Source of the DNA: Acetobacterium bakii
GTDB lineage: Bacteria > Bacillota > Clostridia > Eubacteriales > Eubacteriaceae
Reading direction: 5' to 3'
Length of the DNA stretch: 61,390 bases
Assembly: GCF_001263355.1 (NCBI RefSeq)
Contig: NZ_LGYO01000021.1
Coordinates: forward strand, 1-61,390
Shown: positions 36,760 to 45,396 of the stretch, piece by piece
How positions within the stretch are numbered: the first letter of the stretch is position 1
Layout of the letters: the number at the start of each line of letters is the position of its first letter
Translations under genes and position numbers: made by a program
Notes under the pieces: model-generated
Told to the model about the DNA's origin: nothing
The model's database searches: none
What the model saw: only the letters and a program-made list of their open reading frames with translations

Positions 36760-37917
36760 TCATAAAAACGCCATAAACACCTGATTTCCGAAATCCTGGC
36801 CATGATCTGTCAGTCGGAGTACCGACTCCTCACGAACCAGTAATTCTGCCTTAATTAACCCCTCAATGGTCTTTTCATAAACTCTAAAAAAACTTTTTTC
36901 AAACCGCTTCTGAAAAATCCGGTCATCAATGCCCCCTAGTTTTCGCAGCCCCAGCAGCATCCAGTCCGCCATGATCTGCTCCTTTGTTAAAGCCGGCTCA
37001 GCTTCCCCGGGATTCTGGTTTTGCTCCACCAAAGAACAGTACTCATCAAGATCCGTGGCATTCCCATAGCGGGCCCCATGATAAAAACCATGGGCCCCCA
37101 GCCCGAATCCCAAGTAAGGCACCAACTCCCAGTATTTAAGATTATGGCGGCTTTCATAACCGGGTTTGGCATAGCTGGATATCTCGTAGTGATCATACCC
37201 CTTTGATCTTAAATAGCTATCCACGGTCCAGTGCATCAAGCGCTCCTGATCCTCAGATGGCAGCGTGATTTCACCACGGGCTTCCCGACGGGTCAGCGGG
37301 GTTCCCTCCTCAAGAATCAAACTGTAACAGGACAAATGGGGTGGCGCAAAATCCATCAGTGCTGCCATTGTTTCAATAACATCTTTGACCTGTTGGCCGG
37401 GAAGACCGTACATCACATCCACACTGATGTTTTCAAAACCAGCTTTCTTTAGATATCCCATGCTGTCAATAAAATCCTGCTGCCGGTGAATTCGGCCCAG
37501 GCTTTTCAGTAAAGAATCCTGCCAGGCCTGTAAACCCATACTCACTCGATTAAACCCCATGGCCTTATACAACAAGGCTTTTTCAGGGGTTAAGGTTCCG
37601 GGGTTGATTTCGATGGTTTGTTCAACCATTGCTGAAACCGAAAAGACTTCCCGGAGAAGCCCCAGGGTTTGTCGGACATATTCCGGATTCACCGCCGACG
37701 GCGTTCCGCCACCAAAATAAATGGTGTCCACCACCGGAATGGAACTGTCCCTATTGCGCTTTGAAAATCCTTCGATTTCTTTCTGCAGCGCTTTGAAATA
37801 GCGTTTAATATCGGCATCACAGGCGTTTCCAAACGAAGGGAAATCACAGTAATCGCATTTTTTCACACAAAAGGGAATATGACAGTAAATTCCCAGCGAA
37901 TTTATATCATGATTCAT
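36760..37917 (-). CDS. hemW: Radical SAM heme chaperone HemW
   Basis: 385-residue HemW (formerly called anaerobic coproporphyrinogen oxidase). The radical SAM cluster motif is CVKKCDYC near 17-24, followed by YFGGGTPS, ITIEINPGTL and the NRVSMGLQ motif; the HemW C-terminal domain is present. HemW inserts heme into respiratory proteins, and gene neighbourhoods upstream of hrcA are standard in Firmicutes. The single-gene gap to hrcA holds the heat-shock promoter, so hemW itself is not under CIRCE. Confidence 0.93.
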   Translation of the reverse strand: MNHDINSLGIYCHIPFCVKKCDYCDFPSFGNACDADIKRYFKALQKEIEGFSKRNRDSSIPVVDTIYFGGGTPSAVNPEYVRQTLGLLREVFSVSAMVEQTIEINPGTLTPEKALLYKAMGFNRVSMGLQAWQDSLLKSLGRIHRQQDFIDSMGYLKKAGFENISVDVMYGLPGQQVKDVIETMAALMDFAPPHLSCYSLILEEGTPLTRREARGEITLPSEDQERLMHWTVDSYLRSKGYDHYEISSYAKPGYESRHNLKYWELVPYLGFGLGAHGFYHGARYGNATDLDEYCSLVEQNQNPGEAEPALTKEQIMADWMLLGLRKLGGIDDRIFQKRFEKSFFRVYEKTIEGLIKAELLVREESVLRLTDHGQDFGNQVFMAFL

Positions 37918-38016
37918 TTTTCACCTCGACCATTTTTAAAGACTTTTTTTCTTAATAATATGTTATAATAATACCATAACAATTACTGAAAAAACGTTGA
38001 TGAAAGGAAATTATTG

Positions 38017-38994
38017 ATGAAAAAAAAATTAGGAATAGCACTGATCATTGGCGTTGCCGCAGGTATCCCAGCTTTTATTCTTGGACGAAAACGACGTTAC
38101 CGGAAAAATTTTGAGGAAGCCTATGCCAAAGGCATCGCCGAAACCACGATTAAAAACCCAACTGGACCCATATCCCCAACCGGCACACCACTTTACAATT
38201 TTAAAGACGAGGAAAACCTTATCTTTTGTGATGAAACCCAATTGGCAAAACGCCTCATCCAACTGGAAAATTCCATTAATATCCGTGACATTGGTGGATA
38301 CACCGGTCATGAAGGGCGTAAAGTCAAATGGCGCAAAGTCATCCGTAGCGAAGAGCTGGCCCATCTGTCCGACAAAGATGTTGCCTATTTTGAAGATCTC
38401 GATTTAAAGCATGCCTTTGACTTTCGAAATAAAAGAAAGGCCGATCAACAGGTAGATCGGCTACCGGAGTCCACCGAGTATCACCTCATCCCAATTTTTG
38501 ATTCCTTTAATCAGGGCATCAGCGAAATGGATTTTACCCAACCTGGATCCGTGGACACCTTCATGCGGGCCATTTACAAAATTCAAACCGAAGACCGGGC
38601 CCAATGCTTTGCCGAGGTTCTCAAGGTTTTAACCGAGCCCTCTGAATTTCCTATTCTTTATCATTGCACCAACGGAAAAGACCGCACCGGATTTATGACT
38701 TACCTAATTCTGAGCCTTCTGGGGGTTGCTGAGGAAACCATTATTTCCGACTACACCCTGACGAACCTGACCTTTGATGAGAGCTACCTTCTTTTAGGCA
38801 ACATCATGTCCGAAGAACTCGGGGTTGAGAACCATCATCTTTGGGAATTCTATGGCGTGAAACCCGCCTGGCTTCAGATTTCTATCCTCTATATAAAAGA
38901 AAACTTTGGCACTGTCGAAGAATACCTGCTCAGCGAAACCGACCTCACCACCGAAGATTTCGAAAAAATCCGAGAAAATCTTCTGGAGAAATAA
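38017..38994 (+). CDS. Tyrosine-protein phosphatase (Y_phosphatase3 family), membrane anchored
   Basis: 325-residue phosphatase. A hydrophobic N-terminal helix (residues 5-23, followed by basic GRKRRYRK) probably anchors it with the catalytic domain facing in or out. The family motifs are NIRDIGGY near 89-96 and the active-site loop HCTNGKDRTG with Cys at about 218 and Arg at about 224. Relatives act on phosphotyrosine or phosphoinositides. A TTG three bases earlier is in frame, but the ATG with AAAGGA is preferred. It could act with the tyrosine-kinase-like protein at 41.6 kb, but this is only proximity. Confidence 0.85.
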   Translation: MKKKLGIALIIGVAAGIPAFILGRKRRYRKNFEEAYAKGIAETTIKNPTGPISPTGTPLYNFKDEENLIFCDETQLAKRLIQLENSINIRDIGGYTGHEGRKVKWRKVIRSEELAHLSDKDVAYFEDLDLKHAFDFRNKRKADQQVDRLPESTEYHLIPIFDSFNQGISEMDFTQPGSVDTFMRAIYKIQTEDRAQCFAEVLKVLTEPSEFPILYHCTNGKDRTGFMTYLILSLLGVAEETIISDYTLTNLTFDESYLLLGNIMSEELGVENHHLWEFYGVKPAWLQISILYIKENFGTVEEYLLSETDLTTEDFEKIRENLLEK

Positions 38995-39033
38995 ACTATT
39001 TGTCAAGTACTACATCCTGTGCTTTACTACAGG

Positions 39034-39114
39034 TTTATATAAAGCAATTTCTACACTCTACGTCGGACACTCTCCGAGATGTCCGCCTCGACGTTACGAA
39101 ATTGATTATATAAA
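39034..39114. repeat. Family B-like hairpin, copy B4
   Basis: TTTATATAA..CAATTTC (39034) pairs with GAAATTG..TATATAAA (ending 39114). Inside are ACGTCG / CGACGT and GGACA..TGTCC. The apex ends in tgtccgcc like the other B copies. It is part of the 350-base gap 38995-39344, which has no gene. Confidence 0.55.
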
Positions 39115-39191
39115 CATGCATCAAAGCTCATCATACTTTTTTACACAAATAGTCAATTACTTCTTCAGAAAACAAACTACATTGCTTGGTT

Positions 39192-39300
39192 GTCTTTTTC
39201 TATAAACAATTGTTGTAGCGTTCTAGGCGAACTGTTCAGAGAAATGTCCGCCGTAAAACGGAAAAATTGTTTCATAGAAACAGACAGCGAAGCTCACCAC
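39192..39300. repeat. Family B hairpin, copy B3
   Basis: GTCTTTTTCTATAAACAATT (39192) pairs with AATTGTTTCATAGAAACAGAC (ending 39285) with only two differences. The apex region reads aggcgaac...tgtccgcc, and the trailing cagcgaagctcac matches copy B0 at 0.2 kb. It ends just before the proA ribosome binding site. Confidence 0.65.
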
Positions 39301-39344
39301 AATTTTGCAATCACCCAAAAACAAAAATCAAGGAGGACCCGCCC

Positions 39345-40640
39345 ATGCAAATGGAAGAACGAGGAAGAATCGCCAGGGATGCCAGCATTCCTTTGGCCGC
39401 CACCGATGGCGAAACCCGCAATGCCGGACTCTTGGCCATTGCCAAAGGACTAAAGGAAAACACTGCTGCCATCATTGCCGCCAACAATGCCGATATGGCC
39501 AGAAGTCAGGCCGAAAATCTTGGCGCACCGCTGCTCAAACGCCTAACCTTTGATGCTGATAAAATCAACGACGTAATTCAGGGCATTCACAGCCTCATCG
39601 AACTCGACAATCCTCTGGGCGCCACCAAAATGGCCACCCAATTGGATGAAGGCCTGGATCTTTACAAGGTCACCTGTCCCATCGGTGTCATCGGCGTTAT
39701 TTTCGAATCCCGTCCCGATGCCTTTATTCAGATTTCCACCCTCTGCCTGAAAAGCGGCAACAGTGTTCTTTTAAAAGGCGGCCGGGAAGCCCTGGAAACC
39801 AACCGCATTCTCTGCAAAACCATCCAGGATGCCACCAGAACTGCCGGCATTCCCGAAGGCTGGATCCAAAACCTGGAAACCCGTGAAGACGTCACTGCCA
39901 TGCTGGCCCTGGATCAGTACATCGATTTAATCATCCCCAGAGGCTCCAACGACTTTGTCAAATACATTATGAATAACTCAAACATTCCGGTTATGGGCCA
40001 TGCCGATGGCATCTGCCATGTCTACGTCCATGAAGATGCCGATCTCAAGCAAGCCGTTGATATCATCGTGGATTCCAAAACCCAATATGTCGCTGCCTGC
40101 AATACCCTGGAAACCCTGCTGGTCAACGAACAGGCTGCCGCAACCCTGCTCCCCCTCCTAAAGGCTGCCCTTGATAACAAAGAGGTGCGGATTAAAGGCG
40201 ATGCTGCAGTGCGCAACATCATTTCCGCGGAAACCGCTACCGATGAGGATTGGAAAACCGAATACCTGGATTATATTCTTGCCATTCGCATCGTTCCCTC
40301 ATTAGCCGCCGCCATTGACCACATCAACACCTATGGTTCCGGCCACACCGACGTCATCCTTTCGACTACCGAAGCAGCAGCCAAAACCTTTATGACCCTG
40401 GTGGATTCCGCCGGAGTTTTCTGGAACTGCTCCACCCGTTTCAGCGACGGCTTCCGTTTCGGCTTCGGCGCCGAAGTCGGCATCAGCACCGCCAAGCTCC
40501 ACGCCCGAGGACCTGTGGGACTGGACGGACTGCTGAGCTACAAATACAAACTCCTGGGCCACGGCCAATGCGTCACCGATTACGCCAGCGGCAAAAGCCA
40601 CTTCACCCATCTCCCCAGCGAAGAAGATTGCCCCATATAA
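39345..40640 (+). CDS. proA: Gamma-glutamyl phosphate reductase
   Basis: 431-residue ProA, second step of proline synthesis, making glutamate semialdehyde with NADPH. The catalytic cysteine lies in YVAACNTLETLLV, the nucleotide region in IGVIGVIFESRPDA, and LKGGREA and RFSDGFRFGFGAEVGIST are conserved. The ATG at 39345 has a strong AAGGAGG; an upstream reading through the B3 repeat is not conserved. The usual partner proB is not in the window, which is less common. Confidence 0.95.
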   Translation: MQMEERGRIARDASIPLAATDGETRNAGLLAIAKGLKENTAAIIAANNADMARSQAENLGAPLLKRLTFDADKINDVIQGIHSLIELDNPLGATKMATQLDEGLDLYKVTCPIGVIGVIFESRPDAFIQISTLCLKSGNSVLLKGGREALETNRILCKTIQDATRTAGIPEGWIQNLETREDVTAMLALDQYIDLIIPRGSNDFVKYIMNNSNIPVMGHADGICHVYVHEDADLKQAVDIIVDSKTQYVAACNTLETLLVNEQAAATLLPLLKAALDNKEVRIKGDAAVRNIISAETATDEDWKTEYLDYILAIRIVPSLAAAIDHINTYGSGHTDVILSTTEAAAKTFMTLVDSAGVFWNCSTRFSDGFRFGFGAEVGISTAKLHARGPVGLDGLLSYKYKLLGHGQCVTDYASGKSHFTHLPSEEDCPI

Positions 40641-40654
40641 CATTAACGTAATGT

Positions 40655-40771
40655 GACAAACATCTTTGCGGATTTTTATTTTATCATGTTGTGTGCATCA
40701 AGGCGAACAGTCGATAGACTGTACGAATTGCAGCACACGACGATAAATAAATGTCCGCAAAGTGGTTTGTC
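40655..40771. repeat. Family B hairpin, copy B1
   Basis: A 117-bp imperfect hairpin. GACAAACatCTTTGCGGA pairs with TCCGCAAAGtgGTTTGTC, GTTGTGTGC pairs with GCaGCACACGAC, and the apex ACAGTC-gata-GACTGT is at 40707-40722. The following cagcaatgctcaca resembles the tails of B0 and B3. It lies between proA and the lipoprotein gene. Confidence 0.75.
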
Positions 40772-40838
40772 GACACGCTACAGCAATGCTCACAATACTA
40801 ATGCAATTATCTACTATTTTAAAGATGAGAGGTGTATT

Positions 40839-41306
40839 ATGAAATCGAAAAAAATGTTGTTGTTTGTTCTGGTACTGCTGGCCGCAATCGGCTTGTCCGG
40901 TTGTGGAAATTCCACCGAAATGAAAAACCCCATGGTTGAACGATCATCCCTGGCCGAGATTCAAACCGCTTTGGGTTTCACCTTCGATAGCCTGCCAAAT
41001 AATATCAGCAACCTCAAACTTTACACCATTGCCGATACCACCGCCCAGGCGGATTTCACCCTGAGCAGCGTCGGCTATACCGCCCGTAAAGCCAGGCTGA
41101 CCACCACTGACATCAGCGGCGTCTACGACAAATTTGCCGAAACCCGCACCGTTCCCAACGCCAACGGAATCCCGGTCCTCTACCAATACAATCCCGGCGA
41201 AGCCGGCCTGGCCACCTGGTCCACCACCGACTTCACCTATTCCCTCTACTGCCCCGCCGGCTTCAGCAACACCCTAATGCAAGGTGTCGTCGACCAGATC
41301 CAGTAG
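40839..41306 (+). CDS. Small putative lipoprotein of unknown function
   Basis: 155 residues. The N-terminus MKSKKMLLFVLVLLAAIGLSGCG is a lipoprotein signal with lipobox LSGC and Cys22 as the lipidated residue. The mature part (about 130 residues) begins with a polar linker, then a single domain with LGFTFDSLP, TLSSVGYTARKARL and a terminal YCPAGFSNTLMQGVVDQIQ; I do not recognise a family with certainty. The ATG at 40839 has GAGAGGTG upstream; the longer frame into the repeat is rejected. A good terminator follows. Confidence 0.75.
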   Translation: MKSKKMLLFVLVLLAAIGLSGCGNSTEMKNPMVERSSLAEIQTALGFTFDSLPNNISNLKLYTIADTTAQADFTLSSVGYTARKARLTTTDISGVYDKFAETRTVPNANGIPVLYQYNPGEAGLATWSTTDFTYSLYCPAGFSNTLMQGVVDQIQ

Positions 41307-41308
41307 CA

Positions 41309-41341
41309 CAAAAAAAGAGGCTCTCAAGCCTCTTTTTTTTT
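41309..41341 (+). terminator. Terminator after the lipoprotein gene
   Basis: AGAGGCT-ctca-AGCCTCT followed by a T-run, with an A-run before the stem. Confidence 0.9.
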
Positions 41342-41352
41342 AAACTAACGCA

Positions 41353-41537
41353 GTACAGACAATTGTTACATCGTGTTGTGTGCATCAAGGCGAACAGTCG
41401 CTAGACTGTCCGAATTGCGGATGGCAACGAGCCAATCACAAGCTCGCTTGTAGTTGGCGACTGCCTGCGAACCACGAGAAAAAAGCGGAGCGCATTTCTC
41501 GTGGTTGAAGCACACAACTGATTAACATTTGTCGGTA
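41353..41537. repeat. Family B copy B2, a multi-branched palindrome
   Basis: About 185 bp. The outer arm GTACaGACAA..TTGT (41353) pairs with ACA..TTGTCgGTAC (ending 41537), continuing in GTTGTGTGC / GCACACAAC. Inside are three hairpins: ACAGTC-gcta-GACTGT (41394-41409), GCCAATCACAAGC / GCTTGTAGTTGGC (41431-41458) and AACCACGAGAAA / TTTCTCGTGGTT (41470-41506). Copy B1 has only the first. It is bounded by plus-strand terminators on both sides. Confidence 0.75.
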
Positions 41538-41557
41538 CGGTAGTATCAATATCCCCC

Positions 41558-41577
41558 AGAGGCTTACGCCTCTTTTT
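41558..41577 (+). terminator. Plus-strand terminator overlapping the end of the polysaccharide locus
   Basis: AGAGGC-ttac-GCCTCT followed by TTTTT on the plus strand. The stop codon of the Wzz-like gene lies inside the stem. Only copy B2 lies between this and the previous terminator. Confidence 0.8.
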
Positions 41578-42970
41578 TGATTACTTCTCTGGGATTGTCC
41601 TTAATTTTCCGGGAAGAAAAGCGCTTGAAGATGTTCGACTTTTTTGATGACTGATAATTTTTGGTGTCGCTGAGGATGCAGCCGACAATATTGGCGCCGA
41701 CGCCTTCCAGAATATTGGTTGTTTTAATGAGCATATCCAGGCCGCTTTCTTCCTGGCGTACTACAAGCATAACACCATCCACATATTTCGACCACATCGC
41801 TGCGTCACTGAGAATAAAAGCCGGCGGTGAATCGATGACTACATAATCAAACTCATTCTCCAACAGCGGCATCATTTCACTGATATCATTTTCATTGATA
41901 GTGATACCACTTCTGTTTTCCTCGGGCTTCAACGGCATCACATACAAATCCATCCCCGGTATTTTAGCAATGAGGTCTTTCTGCACAATCCCATCTTTTT
42001 TCAGATCTGTAAATGTTTGTTTGATCGCCAGACGCTTGAACACCTTGGATTTAGGAGTATCCCCTTCCATAAAAAGCACCGTGGCTCCCGCACTTGCCAG
42101 CACCAATGAAAGATTAACCGAAACCGTTGTTTTTCCGTCATCCTCCATAGCACTGGTCAATAAAAAGGTTTTAAAATTTGTTTTCACTTTCATATTTTTC
42201 ACATGGATTCCCAGCCGTTTGAATGCTTCAACATAGGGCACCCCAACCTCAGGATCCGTGATCAATTGTGTTTTCATGCGATCTTCCAAATCCCGATTTC
42301 TGGGGATTTCTCCCAGAACACTCAGCCGCAGGTTTTCATTAATTTCCTTTGCCCCTCTGATTTTAGGAAACAAAATTCTTAATCCAATGACAATTAATAC
42401 CCCCATCATTATTCCCAGAATGGCTCCTATTGCCGTATTTTTCAAATATTCCGGCGGATCCGGAACCACCGGCATTTTGGCAAAATCCAAAGTGTTAAAG
42501 GTCCCCCGATTCATGGTCTCAGCAATAACACCCGGAGCTATCTTAACTATGGCATTAGCGGTGTCCATGGCAATCTGGGGATTTAAATCTGATACCGCAA
42601 TATTAATAATCCCGGAATTTTTGGGCGACGTAATAACAATATAATCTCTCAAAATCTCAAGATCAACGGTTCTTTTTGTTTCCGCAACCACCTTTTCCAA
42701 AACATTGTCACTGATCAAAATCGGACTGTAAGTATCTACCATGCTCACATCATAGGACCGCTCGGTATTAAGTGCCATACTGGCATTGGCGGTGTACAGG
42801 GGAACATAGGTTATCCGGGTAATAAAATAGGCCGCAGCTCCCATTAACAGACCAAAAACAAGAACCAGCCACCATTTTTTAGCAATTGCGTGAACAATAT
42901 CCCCAATGCCAATTTCTTCTTTACCAGTTCTTGACCGGTGCTCTATAAAACCATTATTTGCGTTCATCAT
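41564..42970 (-). CDS. Wzz/BY-kinase-like polysaccharide co-polymerase with altered kinase motifs
   Basis: About 468 residues. The N-terminal Wzz domain has transmembrane helices near 30-50 and 180-205 bracketing an exported loop. A cytoplasmic P-loop domain like CapB/CpsD follows. The Walker A reads MEDDGKTT instead of the usual PGEGKST, the Walker A-prime reads FMEGDTPKS where IDxDxR is expected, and Walker B is VVIDSPPAF. The C-terminal tail has almost no tyrosines, whereas real BY-kinases end in a tyrosine cluster. It probably controls chain length; kinase activity is doubtful. The ATG at 42970 overlaps the upstream stop as ATGA. Confidence 0.85.
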   Translation of the reverse strand: MMNANNGFIEHRSRTGKEEIGIGDIVHAIAKKWWLVLVFGLLMGAAAYFITRITYVPLYTANASMALNTERSYDVSMVDTYSPILISDNVLEKVVAETKRTVDLEILRDYIVITSPKNSGIINIAVSDLNPQIAMDTANAIVKIAPGVIAETMNRGTFNTLDFAKMPVVPDPPEYLKNTAIGAILGIMMGVLIVIGLRILFPKIRGAKEINENLRLSVLGEIPRNRDLEDRMKTQLITDPEVGVPYVEAFKRLGIHVKNMKVKTNFKTFLLTSAMEDDGKTTVSVNLSLVLASAGATVLFMEGDTPKSKVFKRLAIKQTFTDLKKDGIVQKDLIAKIPGMDLYVMPLKPEENRSGITINENDISEMMPLLENEFDYVVIDSPPAFILSDAAMWSKYVDGVMLVVRQEESGLDMLIKTTNILEGVGANIVGCILSDTKNYQSSKKSNIFKRFSSRKIKDNPREVIKKEA

Positions 42971-44004
42971 TTCCTCGACGCCTCCTTGCAATTCAGTTTA
43001 TTATAACTTACAAACCAATCCGAAAATTTCTGCAACCCTTGTTCAATGGATATCTTTGGTTTGAATCCCACTGCCTTTTCCAACGCCTCAGTCGATGCAT
43101 AGGTAGTCGATACATCCCCGGGTTTTAAAGGTTCAAATTTCTTTTTAAAGACAACCTCTCGACCGGTTGAGCGACTCAGACATTTTTCCAATGTCTCAAT
43201 AAAAACCATCAGCCTGACCGGCCGACTATTTCCGATATTAAAAAGATTGTAGGGCACTTCCCCGGTTGGCGGTTTAGGCAGCAACCGGATAATTCCCTCA
43301 ATAATATCATCAATATAGGTGAAATCCCGATATAAATCATGTTCAAAATCACCGTTGTTGAATATTTCAATGGCTTCCCCGGTAAAATACCGTTCGGTAA
43401 ATTGATAATAAGCCATATCAGGGCGGCCCAATGGTCCATAGACCGTAAAAAAACGAAGCCCGGTTGCCGGAATCTTATAAAGATGACTGTAGGTATACGC
43501 CATTGTCTCATTGGCTTTTTTAGTGGCACCATAAAGAGAAATGGGATAATCCACAACATCGGTTTCTTCAAAGGGCACCTTACTGTTTAACCCGTAAACA
43601 GAACTTGAGGATGCGTACACCAGGTGCTCAACCGGATAATGGCGACAGGCTTCCAGAATGTTGAAAAAACCAACAACGTTGCTCTTGATATACACATCCG
43701 GATTTTCAATGGAATACCGTACCCCGGCCTGGGCAGCCAGGTTGATCACAATGTCAGGATGAAACTGTTGAAAGACCTCATAAACCATTGTCTTGTCAGC
43801 TATGTCTCCTTTAATAAATGAAAACTTCTCAAATGCCTCAAGCTGTTCAAGACGGCTAACCTTTAACCGCACATCGTAATAATCATTCATATTATCGATT
43901 CCGATGACCTGACACTCCTGATCCAATAGTTTTTTTGCTAAAAAATATCCAATGAAACCTGCTGCCCCAGTGATAAGATAAACCGTACTCGTTTCATTTC
44001 TCAT
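42967..44004 (-). CDS. NAD-dependent epimerase, UDP-glucuronate 4-epimerase-like
   Basis: 345-residue extended SDR. The NAD motif is TGAAGFIGYFLA (about 13-24), the catalytic residues are in SSSSVYG and YGATK, and GLRFFTVYGPLGRPDMAYYQF is the segment conserved in CapI/UDP-GlcA 4-epimerases. It would convert UDP-glucuronate to UDP-galacturonate, taking the product of the dehydrogenase encoded just upstream. UDP-glucose 4-epimerase is the main alternative. Confidence 0.85.
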   Translation of the reverse strand: MRNETSTVYLITGAAGFIGYFLAKKLLDQECQVIGIDNMNDYYDVRLKVSRLEQLEAFEKFSFIKGDIADKTMVYEVFQQFHPDIVINLAAQAGVRYSIENPDVYIKSNVVGFFNILEACRHYPVEHLVYASSSSVYGLNSKVPFEETDVVDYPISLYGATKKANETMAYTYSHLYKIPATGLRFFTVYGPLGRPDMAYYQFTERYFTGEAIEIFNNGDFEHDLYRDFTYIDDIIEGIIRLLPKPPTGEVPYNLFNIGNSRPVRLMVFIETLEKCLSRSTGREVVFKKKFEPLKPGDVSTTYASTEALEKAVGFKPKISIEQGLQKFSDWFVSYNKLNCKEASRK

Positions 44005-44048
44005 GGTTACCCCTCTTCTTTCCTGCTAAACAATATGAATAAAAACAA

Positions 44049-45365
44049 TTATTTTCTACCGATGGAATAATATTCCACCCCTTCTTTTTTCATTTCCTTC
44101 GGATCGTAAAGATTACGTCCGTCATATACCAAAGGCGTTCGCATAAGGTCAGCATATACGTTGGGTTTGATGCTTTTAATCGAATCCCACTCTGTAAACA
44201 AAAAGCAAACATTCGCCTTTTCAAGTGCCAACTCGATACTGTTCACGTAAGTGATGCTGCCATTGTCATTAATACCTTCCGGAAATTTTGCGCTAAAGTT
44301 ATTTTGTGCTACCGGGTCGTAGGCGAAAATATCGGCGCCCTGTTCTAAAAGCAACGGAATATTCAACAACGACGGTGCTTCTCTAAGATCATCGGTTCCG
44401 GGTTTAAAACTCAGTCCCAGAACTGCCACCTTTAACCGGTGAAAGGTAATCAGCCGTTTACAGGCTTTTTTATAGAGCATGGTCTTTTGATCATTATTTA
44501 CATCAATGGCCGCTTTCACCGTCCGCAACTCATAGCCATTTTCCCGGGCTAAATAATCCAGGGCTTTGGTGTCCTTGGGGAAACAGGAACCCCCATAACC
44601 AATGCCGGCATCTAAAAACCGGTTTCCAATACGGTCATCAAAACTCATCCCCAAAGCTACCTCCTGAACGTCGGCCCCGACCAGTTCACAGAGGTTTGCA
44701 ATATCGTTCATATAAGATATTTTGAGTGCCAGAAAGTCATTGCTGGCGTATTTGATCATTTCGGCACTCCGGCGGCTAACCGCCACCACCGGCAGATGAA
44801 AAGGTTCATAAATCTCCATTAATAGTTTCTCGGCCTTCGCACTTTCAATTCCAATAATGATTCGCGGCGCCTCCAAGGTGTTTTTAACCGCAGTTCCCTG
44901 AGCTAAAAATTCTGGATTTGAGGCAACCTCTATCTTAACATCATGGACCAGAAAATCTTTAATAAATTGTTCCACCTTATCATTAGTGCCGATAGGCACC
45001 GTGGATTTAACAACCACCAGACAATCTTTAAGCACACTTTCAGCAATTTGGCGGGCCACGGTTGCGATAATACTGAGATTGGCGGAACCATTGCCTTGTT
45101 CCGGTGTCCCCACACCAATAAAAATAGCATCCGCATTTTCATAAGCCAACCTATAATCCGTGGTATACTCCAGTCGACCGGCCTCATAATTTTTCTGCAT
45201 AAGCGCTTCCAGACCCTCTTCATAAATAGGCGAACGTCCGGATTTCATCAGCTTTATTTTCGCCTCATCAATGTCCACACAGGTTACCTGATGTCCCACT
45301 TCCGCAAAACACACCCCTGCCACCAACCCAACATATCCTGTTCCTGCAACTGCCAGATTAAGCAT
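44049..45365 (-). CDS. ugd: UDP-glucose 6-dehydrogenase
   Basis: 438-residue NAD-dependent enzyme that oxidises UDP-glucose to UDP-glucuronate. The N-terminal Rossmann motif is VAGTGYVGLVAG and the catalytic cysteine is in GGSCFPKDT; LGLSFKPGTDDLREAPS marks the C-terminal domain. It supplies the acidic sugar for the polymer and sits next to the epimerase. GDP-mannose dehydrogenase is less likely given the motif details. Confidence 0.93.
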   Translation of the reverse strand: MLNLAVAGTGYVGLVAGVCFAEVGHQVTCVDIDEAKIKLMKSGRSPIYEEGLEALMQKNYEAGRLEYTTDYRLAYENADAIFIGVGTPEQGNGSANLSIIATVARQIAESVLKDCLVVVKSTVPIGTNDKVEQFIKDFLVHDVKIEVASNPEFLAQGTAVKNTLEAPRIIIGIESAKAEKLLMEIYEPFHLPVVAVSRRSAEMIKYASNDFLALKISYMNDIANLCELVGADVQEVALGMSFDDRIGNRFLDAGIGYGGSCFPKDTKALDYLARENGYELRTVKAAIDVNNDQKTMLYKKACKRLITFHRLKVAVLGLSFKPGTDDLREAPSLLNIPLLLEQGADIFAYDPVAQNNFSAKFPEGINDNGSITYVNSIELALEKANVCFLFTEWDSIKSIKPNVYADLMRTPLVYDGRNLYDPKEMKKEGVEYYSIGRK

Positions 45366-45396
45366 AATTCCCCTTCCCTTTTCAATAGCATTCCAG

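Noticed and set aside
38017-38994. Cognate phosphatase of the Wzz/kinase-like protein
   Set aside because: Only proximity supports it: opposite strand, separate transcript, different phosphatase class from Wzb/CpsB, and the kinase motifs are degenerate.
40653-40838. 62-residue N-terminal extension of the lipoprotein
   Set aside because: It would be encoded by the B1 repeat and would bury the lipoprotein signal; the internal ATG has a ribosome binding site.
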